From NCBI GenBank assembly GCA_026988355.1, contig JALSLK010000086.1, positions 1-39,971 of the forward strand: a stretch of 39,971 nt of DNA, in the 5' to 3' direction. This stretch comes from Flavobacteriaceae bacterium. Lineage in GTDB: Bacteria; Bacteroidota; Bacteroidia; Flavobacteriales; Flavobacteriaceae. This document shows positions 26,942 to 33,680 of the stretch, one piece after another (position 1 is the first letter of the stretch; the number at the start of each line of letters is the position of its first letter). A model generated the notes under the pieces. It searched no databases. It worked only from the letters and a program-made list of their open reading frames with translations, and had not been told where the DNA came from. A program made the position numbers and the translations under genes.

Positions 26942-28201
26942 TTAATAAGTATCTCGCAACAATTCAAAAAACATTTGCATTTGTTTTTTAATCTCGTTAG
27001 TAGGTTTTCTAAAATGGTTATTCATAAAACTAAAAATTAAGGTTTCGCCTTTATTGGTAACTAGATAACCACTTAAATTATAATTATTACTTAAACTACC
27101 TGATTTCGCAAAAATATATGGTCTTGGATTTCCAGCGTACCAATTTTTTAAAGTACCAGATTTTCCTCCAACAGGGAAAAAATGAAACAAACGTTTTTTA
27201 GGAACGTTTTTATATAATTTATCCAATACTTGAACGAAAGAAGTCGGCGTAAATAAATTATATCTACTCAAACCAGAACCATCAACCCATCTAGGTTGCT
27301 GTTTTAAATCTTTTAATGCATTTTGAAGTATATAATCTCTAACTTTAGCAGTATTTAAAGTATCTGAAAGCGTAGAGGAAGCCAAAATCAACATTTGTTC
27401 TGCTAAAAAATTATCGCTTACAAATAGCATTCGTTTATACAAAGAATCCGACGGAATACTATATGCTGTTTGCCATTTTTCTGCTACGTATTTTTTAATT
27501 GTAACTTTATTTGGAATCAAATCATTCCATAATTTGCAAATTAATAGACTATCCATTACTAAGGGAATTTCAACTTCTTCGGAACGACTAGGCTTGTAAT
27601 AAAATTCATTTTTAGGATAAGCTCTACGAAACTTTTTTGTGGTAAGAGAGACCTTTTTAGATAGTATTTCTGGAATAATTTGTAAACTATCCTTTTTAGA
27701 AATACGAACAACATTACCATACATCGGAAATGCACTTCGCTCAGGACTAAAATACGCATCGTAGTCTTCCCAAGCCCAACCAGGAGCAAATTTATCATCT
27801 ATTAAATTAGTTGTAATAAGCACTATTTTTTTATAATTATTAAACTTTTTTAAAGCAGTGCTATCTGCAAAAAAAGGATGTAAAAAACTAGGATCTCCAG
27901 TTCCTAAAACTGTAATAGTATCTTTATTAATACGATACTTAAATGCAGGAATACTGTCTGGTAACATTTCTAATGCAGCAAATAAAGTAAAAATTTTAGT
28001 ATTACTTGCAGGTGTAAAATACCTTTTTTCATTATAACTTACAATGGTATCTTTTGTTCTCGGATTATATACCAAAACTCCAGTAAACTGATTTTTATAG
28101 AAATTAAAATCGATGTTTTTTGTTATTTTTTTAGAAGTTTTTACCGATTTACAATTGTATAAAAATAAAATGGAAAAGATAAAAATGATTTTTTGTATCA
28201 T
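26942..28201 (-). CDS. dacB: D-alanyl-D-alanine carboxypeptidase/endopeptidase (PBP4, S13)
   Basis: 419 residues. An N-terminal hydrophobic segment with Cys17 (LYNCKS) may be a lipobox, although Asn at -1 is unusual. The penicillin-binding motifs are SxxK as SNTK (66-69), SxN as SDN in FVSDNFLAEQ, and KTG as AKSGSLSNNYNLSG, with Ser replacing Thr. WVDGSGLSRYN and GGKSGTLKNW are further S13 hallmarks. It cuts terminal D-Ala or peptide cross-links in the periplasm. It is shorter than E. coli DacB (477), with a reduced inserted domain. It follows nhaC by three bases on the minus strand, so it is probably in the same transcript. Confidence 0.93.
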   Translation of the reverse strand: MIQKIIFIFSILFLYNCKSVKTSKKITKNIDFNFYKNQFTGVLVYNPRTKDTIVSYNEKRYFTPASNTKIFTLFAALEMLPDSIPAFKYRINKDTITVLGTGDPSFLHPFFADSTALKKFNNYKKIVLITTNLIDDKFAPGWAWEDYDAYFSPERSAFPMYGNVVRISKKDSLQIIPEILSKKVSLTTKKFRRAYPKNEFYYKPSRSEEVEIPLVMDSLLICKLWNDLIPNKVTIKKYVAEKWQTAYSIPSDSLYKRMLFVSDNFLAEQMLILASSTLSDTLNTAKVRDYILQNALKDLKQQPRWVDGSGLSRYNLFTPTSFVQVLDKLYKNVPKKRLFHFFPVGGKSGTLKNWYAGNPRPYIFAKSGSLSNNYNLSGYLVTNKGETLIFSFMNNHFRKPTNEIKKQMQMFFELLRDTY

Positions 28202-28204
28202 AAT

Positions 28205-29683
28205 TTAGATGTTATATCCTAATATTAAATATAGAATTGTCGTAATTACACCTCCAATTAAGGCATACGGTAATTGTGTTTTAACATGATCGATATGATC
28301 GCTCGCCGATGCCATTGACGAAATAATTGATGTGTCTGAAATGGGCGAACAATGGTCTCCAAAAACACCACCTCCAAGTGTCGCAGCTACAACTAAAGTT
28401 AAATCTGCTCCATGTACATTTGCCATTGGCATTGCAATTGCTAGCATGATGCCAAATGTTCCCCAAGATGTTCCTGTAGAAAATGCAATGAAAGAACTAA
28501 TTACAAATACTAATGCTGGTAACAATTCAGGCGAAAGCCATTCTTTAGACCAATTTGCAATAAAATTACCTGTTCCTAACTCTTTACAAGCTGAACTTAT
28601 AGCAAAAGCAAGTAGCATTAATAGTGCTAATGGCATTAACTCACTAATTCCTTTTAGGGTTAAATCCACCATTTCTTTCATTTTCATAATTCCTTGTAAG
28701 CGATATAGTAACATAGCTACAACAATAGAAGTAATTACTGCGTATAATACGGAGGATGAACCAGAACCTTTTCCGATGGCTTGGAATACGTGATTGGAAA
28801 AAGAATCAAAATTTTGCACATTATTCCAACCAGTATAAACCAAACTTATAGGCATCATAAGTACCATCGTTGCTAATGGAACTACCATATTGTACGCTCT
28901 GGCTTTAATTCCTTCTTTTGGTTTGTAGGATGTTATGGTTTCCGAAATCATTGGTTTTGCATTATCATTTAAGACTTTACCTGTTTCTTTGACTCTTTTT
29001 TCCGCTTTAGCCATTGCTCCAATATCTTTTTTACTTACAATTACGATAAATACAATTAGAAGTGTTACTAATGGATAAAAATTATATTTTATAGATGCTA
29101 ACAACATCGAAAACGGATTTTTTACTCCTTGCGTTAGTAATAATCCCATAATAAATGCTCCCCAAGCATTAAACGGAATTAATATAGAGGATGGTGCAGA
29201 ACTCGAATCGGCAATATATGCTAATTTTTCTCTTGGTATTTTTAATTTGTCAAAGATAGGTCTGTATAAGGTTCCTACGGTTAACGAACTAATACTTGTT
29301 TCTACAAATAAGACAATTCCTGTTATTAAGGCTAATAATTGTACTATTACATGACTGTAACCTTGTTGTTTGTTTTCAAAATATGTTATTAATTTATTAA
29401 TTCTATTTACAAAACCTTCTACTCCTTTTGAGTATTGTATAAATAGCAATAATGCGCCTACTAAAGCACTAAACATGATGGTTCTTGTGTTACTTTCCGA
29501 TTTAAATACATTTACCATACCTTCAATAGCTGCTATTGTTCCTTGTAGAATATTTCCATCGTTCATAACAATCCATGCAGACCAAATTCCAAACAATAAG
29601 GCGATATATACTTGTTTTGTTCGTAAGGCTAGTATGATTGCTATTACTGGTGGTAATATTGATAAATATCCGTAGTTATCCAT
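28205..29683 (-). CDS. nhaC: NhaC-family Na+/H+ antiporter
   Basis: 492 residues with about 11-12 membrane helices. NhaC family features: SILPPVIAIILALRTKQVYIAL at the start, conserved SSAPSSILIPFNAWG and STGTSWGTFGIMLAIAMP, and GGGVFGDHCSPISDTSIISSM near the C-terminus with the Asp-His-Cys-Ser-Pro motif. It exchanges sodium (or another cation) for protons, which fits a marine or salt-exposed host. The substrate could also be malate/lactate-linked as in MleN-like relatives. It leads a two-gene unit with dacB. A family B/A composite repeat lies about 70 bases upstream, at 29753-29899. Confidence 0.92.
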   Translation of the reverse strand: MDNYGYLSILPPVIAIILALRTKQVYIALLFGIWSAWIVMNDGNILQGTIAAIEGMVNVFKSESNTRTIMFSALVGALLLFIQYSKGVEGFVNRINKLITYFENKQQGYSHVIVQLLALITGIVLFVETSISSLTVGTLYRPIFDKLKIPREKLAYIADSSSAPSSILIPFNAWGAFIMGLLLTQGVKNPFSMLLASIKYNFYPLVTLLIVFIVIVSKKDIGAMAKAEKRVKETGKVLNDNAKPMISETITSYKPKEGIKARAYNMVVPLATMVLMMPISLVYTGWNNVQNFDSFSNHVFQAIGKGSGSSSVLYAVITSIVVAMLLYRLQGIMKMKEMVDLTLKGISELMPLALLMLLAFAISSACKELGTGNFIANWSKEWLSPELLPALVFVISSFIAFSTGTSWGTFGIMLAIAMPMANVHGADLTLVVAATLGGGVFGDHCSPISDTSIISSMASASDHIDHVKTQLPYALIGGVITTILYLILGYNI

Positions 29684-29752
29684 TGCTTTATTGCTTTGGA
29701 TAAATATAGTAAAATAATAATGAAGTTAATTTATACTTTTATAGTAAAAATT

Positions 29753-29847
29753 ATATCAATTTGATTTTAGTATGCGCCAAAAAAATAAACATGTTTTTTT
29801 TAGTATACCATCTTAAAGTTGTAAGCATAGCCTTTACTACGGTTATA
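29753..29847. repeat. Truncated family B composite repeat
   Basis: ATATCAATTTGATTTTAG, then a run close to the 14299 element (CCAAAAAAATAAACATG, TTTTTTAGTATACCATCTTA). The B hairpin left arm follows (CTTAAAGTTGTAAGCATAGC), then a decayed loop and right arm (ACTACGGTTATAAT). It stops exactly where the family A element at 29848 begins. Confidence 0.7.
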
Positions 29848-29899
29848 ATACCAACTCAACATCAAAATACGCTAAATAGATTTGAAATTAAATTGGTAT
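29848..29899. repeat. Family A repeat, internally deleted (52 bases)
   Basis: ATACCAACTCAACATCAAAA starts it, TACGCTAAATAGATTTGAAA is the core, and TTAAATTGGTAT ends it. The ends are inverted repeats. In orientation it is reversed relative to the 7999 and 17769 copies (its left arm equals the complement of their right arm). Confidence 0.75.
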
Positions 29900-29942
29900 T
29901 ATTTTGGTAATAGATTTTTTAGTTTAGAAATTTAGATATAAA

Positions 29943-29969
29943 AAAAGCAGTGAAAAATTCACTGCTTTT
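29943..29969 (-). terminator. Terminator of the lipocalin-like gene
   Basis: AAAAGCAGTGAA / TTCACTGCTTTT, a perfect 12-pair stem with a three-base loop. On the minus strand it is followed by a T run. It lies 23 bases after the stop of the gene at 29992-30489. Confidence 0.85.
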
Positions 29970-29991
29970 AAAATATATTTTTGGTGTATTA

Positions 29992-30489
29992 TTATTTAGT
30001 ATACGTATAGGTAACACTTATTGTACTAGGATTAGAAGCCGTAGAAGATGTAAAATAACTTTCTTGTCCTGTACGAGTTATTTTATTTTCTGAAATAGTA
30101 TATATGATACTCTCTTGGCCAGTAGTAAAAATTAAACTTCCATCTGTTATGGAATAAGAACCATTAAACGTACTATATTGTTCACAAATAACAGGATCTA
30201 TGGATACATTTCCATTACCCCAAGAGGCTGATTGATAAATAGAAAAGTCATCAATTACGAAAGTGTTATCGGCTTTTAAAATGATTTTTGGTATACAGTC
30301 TACATTATTCATTAGTTCTGTATCATCAAAAGTACCATTAGCATTTGAATCTATGGGTACGGCAGTTTTAGCGGAAGTTAGTGTGTACGTTCCAACTGGA
30401 TTGTTATTTGGAGTTGAATCCTCATCATCACTCGAACATGCAAAAAATAATGAGATTAGTATCCCTAAAAGTAAGGTGTGTTTTTTCAT
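29992..30489 (-). CDS. Small lipocalin-like surface lipoprotein
   Basis: 165 residues. The signal peptide ends in the lipobox-like SLFFAC (Cys18), followed by SSDDEDST, an acidic stretch like the surface export signal of Bacteroidota lipoproteins. The mature part begins NNNPVGTYTLTSAKTAV and has VDCIPKIILKADNTF and GSYSITDGSLIFT. This is the layout of Bacteroidota lipocalin-like proteins, a small calycin beta-barrel. Ligand unknown. It has its own promoter (TTG at 30545, -7 at 30517) and terminator, so it is monocistronic. Confidence 0.78.
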   Translation of the reverse strand: MKKHTLLLGILISLFFACSSDDEDSTPNNNPVGTYTLTSAKTAVPIDSNANGTFDDTELMNNVDCIPKIILKADNTFVIDDFSIYQSASWGNGNVSIDPVICEQYSTFNGSYSITDGSLIFTTGQESIIYTISENKITRTGQESYFTSSTASNPSTISVTYTYTK

Positions 30490-30516
30490 AATAATTTATA
30501 GTTATAAGATTGGCGG

Positions 30517-30547
30517 CAAATATAATATAGATATATAATATAATCAA
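30517..30547 (-). promoter_or_regulatory. Promoter of the lipocalin-like gene
   Basis: Minus-strand TTG (30545-30547), 20-base spacer, TATATTTG (30517-30524). A good fit to the Bacteroidota -33/-7 pattern, 27 bases before the ATG. Confidence 0.65.
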
Positions 30548-30638
30548 ATTATTTTATATAAAATTTGCATGAAATTTTATTCTTAATGTTGGATTTCGGA
30601 ATACCTGTTTTAAACTACATAAAACTTAAACAATAATG

Positions 30639-31628
30639 CTACTGTAACATTGCCCAGAGCTTATCTTTTAGTTCTGTAATTCCTTGTTGTGCTACGGATG
30701 ATATAAATATATGTTCTACATCTTCTGGTAATTCTTTAGTTATTTCTTCTATAAGTTCTTCATCTAACATATCGGATTTTGAAATTGCTAAAAGTCGTTG
30801 TTTATCTATTAATTCTGGATTGTGTTTTCGCAGTTCGTTTAATAGTATTTCGTATTCGTTTTGAATATCGTCACTATCTGCTGGTATTAAAAATAACAAT
30901 GTCGAATTTCGTTCTATATGTCTTAAAAAGCGATGTCCTAATCCTTTTCCTTCTGCTGCTCCTTCGATAATTCCTGGAATATCTGCCATTACAAAAGATC
31001 TAAAATCGCGATATTTTACAATTCCTAAATTGGGTTTTAATGTGGTAAAAGCATAGTCTGCTATTTTTGGTTTTGCTGAGGTTATGGTTGCTAACAAAGT
31101 GGATTTTCCTGCATTTGGAAATCCTACCAAACCAACGTCGGCTAATATTTTAAGTTCCATTTGAAACCAAGCTTCTTGTCCTTCTATTCCTGGTTGTGCA
31201 TAGCGAGGTGTTTGATTGGTTGATGATTTAAAATGCCAGTTTCCTCGACCTCCTTTACCTCCTTCTAACAGGATTATTTCTTCTCCATGCTCTGTTATTT
31301 CAAATAGTATTTCTTGTGTTTCTCCATCTCTTATTATTGTTCCTAATGGCACATCAATATAGATATCTTGTCCGTCTTTTCCTGTAGATCTACTTTTGCT
31401 TCCTGCTCCGCCTTCGGTTGCTCTAAAATGTTGTTTAAATTTTAGATGAAAGAGTGTCCACATTTCTCTATTTGCACGAACTATTATATGACCTCCACGT
31501 CCTCCATCTCCACCATCTGGACCTCCTTTATCGATATACTTTTCTCTATGTAAATGTACAGAACCTTTTCCTCCATTACCAGATTTAGCATGTATTTTTA
31601 TATAATCTACAAAATTTCCTTCGGTCAT
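30639..31628 (-). CDS. obgE: Obg-family GTPase
   Basis: 329 residues. Ribosome-associated GTPase in 50S maturation and stress control. The N-terminal glycine-rich Obg fold reads [20 protein letters not shown] and [13 protein letters not shown]. The G domain has G1 GFPNAGKST (about 167-175), switch [11 protein letters not shown]3 DIPGIIEGA and a G4 in the form ISKSD rather than NKxD, as in related bacteria. SSVAQQGI is G5. There is no extra C-terminal domain, so this is the short form. It lies downstream of a lipoprotein gene that has its own terminator, so it needs its own promoter, which I could not place with confidence. Confidence 0.96.
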   Translation of the reverse strand: MTEGNFVDYIKIHAKSGNGGKGSVHLHREKYIDKGGPDGGDGGRGGHIIVRANREMWTLFHLKFKQHFRATEGGAGSKSRSTGKDGQDIYIDVPLGTIIRDGETQEILFEITEHGEEIILLEGGKGGRGNWHFKSSTNQTPRYAQPGIEGQEAWFQMELKILADVGLVGFPNAGKSTLLATITSAKPKIADYAFTTLKPNLGIVKYRDFRSFVMADIPGIIEGAAEGKGLGHRFLRHIERNSTLLFLIPADSDDIQNEYEILLNELRKHNPELIDKQRLLAISKSDMLDEELIEEITKELPEDVEHIFISSVAQQGITELKDKLWAMLQ

Positions 31629-31672
31629 TATTTTAGTGTTTCAAAGATTGTAAGGCAATGGTTTTATTTAAA

Positions 31673-31706
31673 AAGGAAGAAGGTAATTTTAACTCCCTTC
31701 TTCCTT
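31673..31706 (-). terminator. Terminator of the lipoprotein gene upstream of obgE
   Basis: AAGGAAGAAGG / CCTTCTTCCTT, an 11-pair perfect stem with a 12-base loop. On the minus strand it is followed by TTTTTAAAT. It lies 11 bases past the stop of the 31717-32403 gene. Confidence 0.75.
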
Positions 31707-31716
31707 AATATATTTA

Positions 31717-32403
31717 TTATTGTAAATCGATACTTTGCAAGGATCTAGCACTCGATAAAATACCGTAAGTTTTCTCAAAAACTAAACCTAGACCTTTTTT
31801 ATAATAATATGTAGCCCATAATTCTCCATCATGACGTTCCTCAATTTTTATTAAACCTGTATAAGTACATAAAGATGTCTCTAAAGAAGCATCTTTAGAA
31901 ATAATTTTAAAAGTTTCCGTTGGGTCAAGTGGTCTAAACCATTCATATCCTACTGGTTTAATATCTGAAACTAATAAATAATCTTCATCATCATAAGAAT
32001 TTCTTCTAAACACTTCTCCTTCGGAATTAATACGATAATGTAAAAAGTAATCCCATCCACTAAGACCTTGATTCACGTTCATTTTATAATATGTTTGCGA
32101 ATTAATATCTTCTGTTCCAACATAAGTATAAGTATAGGTTCCTGTACCTAAATTCGTAGTTGCTGGCATTGTCCATTTTTCGATAATATCAAAAGGATAA
32201 AACAACTCGCTATTTGTAGCATTACATAAATATGCGTCTTCGCAAGATTGACAATCTCCACCACAATCAATACCTGTTTCGGATCCATTTTGAATGCCAT
32301 CTTCACATAGATTAACAGCATCTTCGTCATTATCGCTAGAGCAACTAACAAATACTGTGCAACTTGATATAATAATTGCAAATAAAAATAATACTTTTTT
32401 CAT
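31717..32403 (-). CDS. Surface lipoprotein of unknown function with ETGIDCGG cysteine motif
   Basis: 228 residues. The signal region MKKVLFLFAIIISSCTVFVSC has two candidate lipid cysteines (15 and 21); Cys21 followed by SSDNDEDAVN fits an exported surface lipoprotein. Next comes CEDGIQNGSETGIDCGGDC, a cysteine-rich motif widely seen in extracellular Bacteroidota proteins. The remaining about 180 residues (YPFDIIEKWTMPATT, then YTYTYVGTEDINSQTYYKM) look like a beta-rich domain without a name I can give. It is set between the housekeeping genes hpt-adk and obgE, but with its own terminator. Confidence 0.72.
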   Translation of the reverse strand: MKKVLFLFAIIISSCTVFVSCSSDNDEDAVNLCEDGIQNGSETGIDCGGDCQSCEDAYLCNATNSELFYPFDIIEKWTMPATTNLGTGTYTYTYVGTEDINSQTYYKMNVNQGLSGWDYFLHYRINSEGEVFRRNSYDDEDYLLVSDIKPVGYEWFRPLDPTETFKIISKDASLETSLCTYTGLIKIEERHDGELWATYYYKKGLGLVFEKTYGILSSARSLQSIDLQ

Positions 32404-32475
32404 AATTTTAAATAATTTTAATTTTCCCCTACTTCTGTTTTAAGTCCTTTTCGGATTATTCAGACTTTATTAAAC

Positions 32476-33591
32476 TTATAATGTATCTAAAACGGCACAA
32501 AGTCTGTCTGTAATTTCATCAATACTTCCTACGCCATTTATACCATAATATTTGTCTTGTGTTTTATAATAATCTTTTAAAATGGCTGTTTTTGTTTCGT
32601 ATTCGTTAAAACGATTTCTAATTTTCGTTTCGTCTTGGTCGTCTGGTCTACCACTTGTTTCTCCTCTTTTTAATAACCTTGCTACTAATAAATCTTCTGG
32701 GACTTCTAAGGCTACCATACCGTTTATTTCTTCTCCTTTTTCTGCTAAAAACAGATCTAATGCTTTTGCTTGTGATTCTGTTCTTGGAAACCCATCAAAT
32801 ATAAACCCTTTAGCATTTGTGTTTTTTTCAACTTCTGCTTTTAGTATATTTATGGTTACTTCATCTGGAACTAAATTTCCTTTATCCATAAAAGATTTTG
32901 CTAAGACTCCTAATTCTGTATTGTTTTTTATATTAAAACGGAAGACATCTCCTGTTGAAATATGTATTAAATCATATTTGTCTTTTAGTTTTGTTGCTTG
33001 TGTTCCTTTTCCTGCTCCTGGAGGTCCAAATAATACAATGTTTGTCATTTTGTGTGTTGTTAATTGGTAAATTGCTGCTAAATTTCTTCCTAAACCATCG
33101 TAATCTAATCCATAACCTACAATAAATTTATCTGGAATTGACATTCCAATATAATCTATAGGTAGTCCTTTACGGAATACGTCTGGTTTAAAAAACAAAG
33201 TTGCTATTTTTAATTGTTTTAATTGTTTGTCTCTAAAGATATCATAAATTTCTACTAGTGTATTTCCTGTATCGATAATATCTTCTAAAATTATAACGGT
33301 TCGTCCTTTTAAATCTTCATTTATTCCTACGAGTTGTTTTACTTTTCCTGCAGATTTTGTTCCTTGGTAGGATGCTAATTTTACAAAACTCACTTCACAA
33401 TCGCCTTCATATTCTCTAATAAAATCTGCTGCAAACATAAACGATCCATTTAAGATACCTACAAAAATTGGCACCTCTCCTTTTTCTAAATCTAAGGCTA
33501 TTTCTTTTGCTAAATACGCAACTACTTTCGCTAATTTCTCTTTGCTTAAATATGGTTTAAAGTATTTATCATGTAGTTTTATAATACTCAT
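32476..33591 (-). CDS. adk: Fused hypoxanthine phosphoribosyltransferase and adenylate kinase
   Basis: 371 residues. Residues 1-181 are a type I purine phosphoribosyltransferase (PRPP loop VIILEDIIDTGNT, SYQGTKSAGKV and the C-terminal VGYGLDYDGLGRNL); residues 182-371 are an adenylate kinase. The second part starts at Met182 with MTNIVLFGPPGAGKGTQA (P-loop). It also has DGFPRT and a short LID (GRPDDQDETKIRNRF) lacking zinc cysteines. The frame is unbroken across the junction (IYQLTTHKMTNIV), and no stop or separate ribosome site is evident. A separate start at Met182 (33048) remains possible. The fusion would join hypoxanthine/guanine salvage to AMP-ATP balance. It lies 89 bases after secDF with a terminator between. 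Confidence 0.93.
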   Translation of the reverse strand: MSIIKLHDKYFKPYLSKEKLAKVVAYLAKEIALDLEKGEVPIFVGILNGSFMFAADFIREYEGDCEVSFVKLASYQGTKSAGKVKQLVGINEDLKGRTVIILEDIIDTGNTLVEIYDIFRDKQLKQLKIATLFFKPDVFRKGLPIDYIGMSIPDKFIVGYGLDYDGLGRNLAAIYQLTTHKMTNIVLFGPPGAGKGTQATKLKDKYDLIHISTGDVFRFNIKNNTELGVLAKSFMDKGNLVPDEVTINILKAEVEKNTNAKGFIFDGFPRTESQAKALDLFLAEKGEEINGMVALEVPEDLLVARLLKRGETSGRPDDQDETKIRNRFNEYETKTAILKDYYKTQDKYYGINGVGSIDEITDRLCAVLDTL

Positions 33592-33628
33592 TTTTCATTC
33601 CCTTTAGGTTATTAACTTTTAAACACAA

Positions 33629-33656
33629 AACCTTTCAGGTATTATTCTGAAAGGTT
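33629..33656 (-). terminator. Terminator of secDF
   Basis: AACCTTTCAG / CTGAAAGGTT, 10 perfect pairs, loop of eight. On the minus strand it is followed by TTGTGTTT. It lies 24 bases past the secDF stop and before hpt-adk. Confidence 0.75.
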
Positions 33657-33680
33657 CTTGTATCATTTTGTTTTGTTTTG

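Larger units (their letters stand above)
29684..29991. other. Gene-less stretch with nested repeats and terminator
   Basis: About 308 bases between two minus-strand genes. It contains the decayed family B repeat (29753-29847), a family A repeat abutting it (29848-29899), and the terminator of the lipocalin-like gene. No coding region was seen. Confidence 0.6.

Noticed and set aside
28332..28793. Plus-strand reading frame of 153 residues opposite nhaC
   Set aside because: It overlaps fully the conserved NhaC C-terminal motifs on the other strand and shows no domain.
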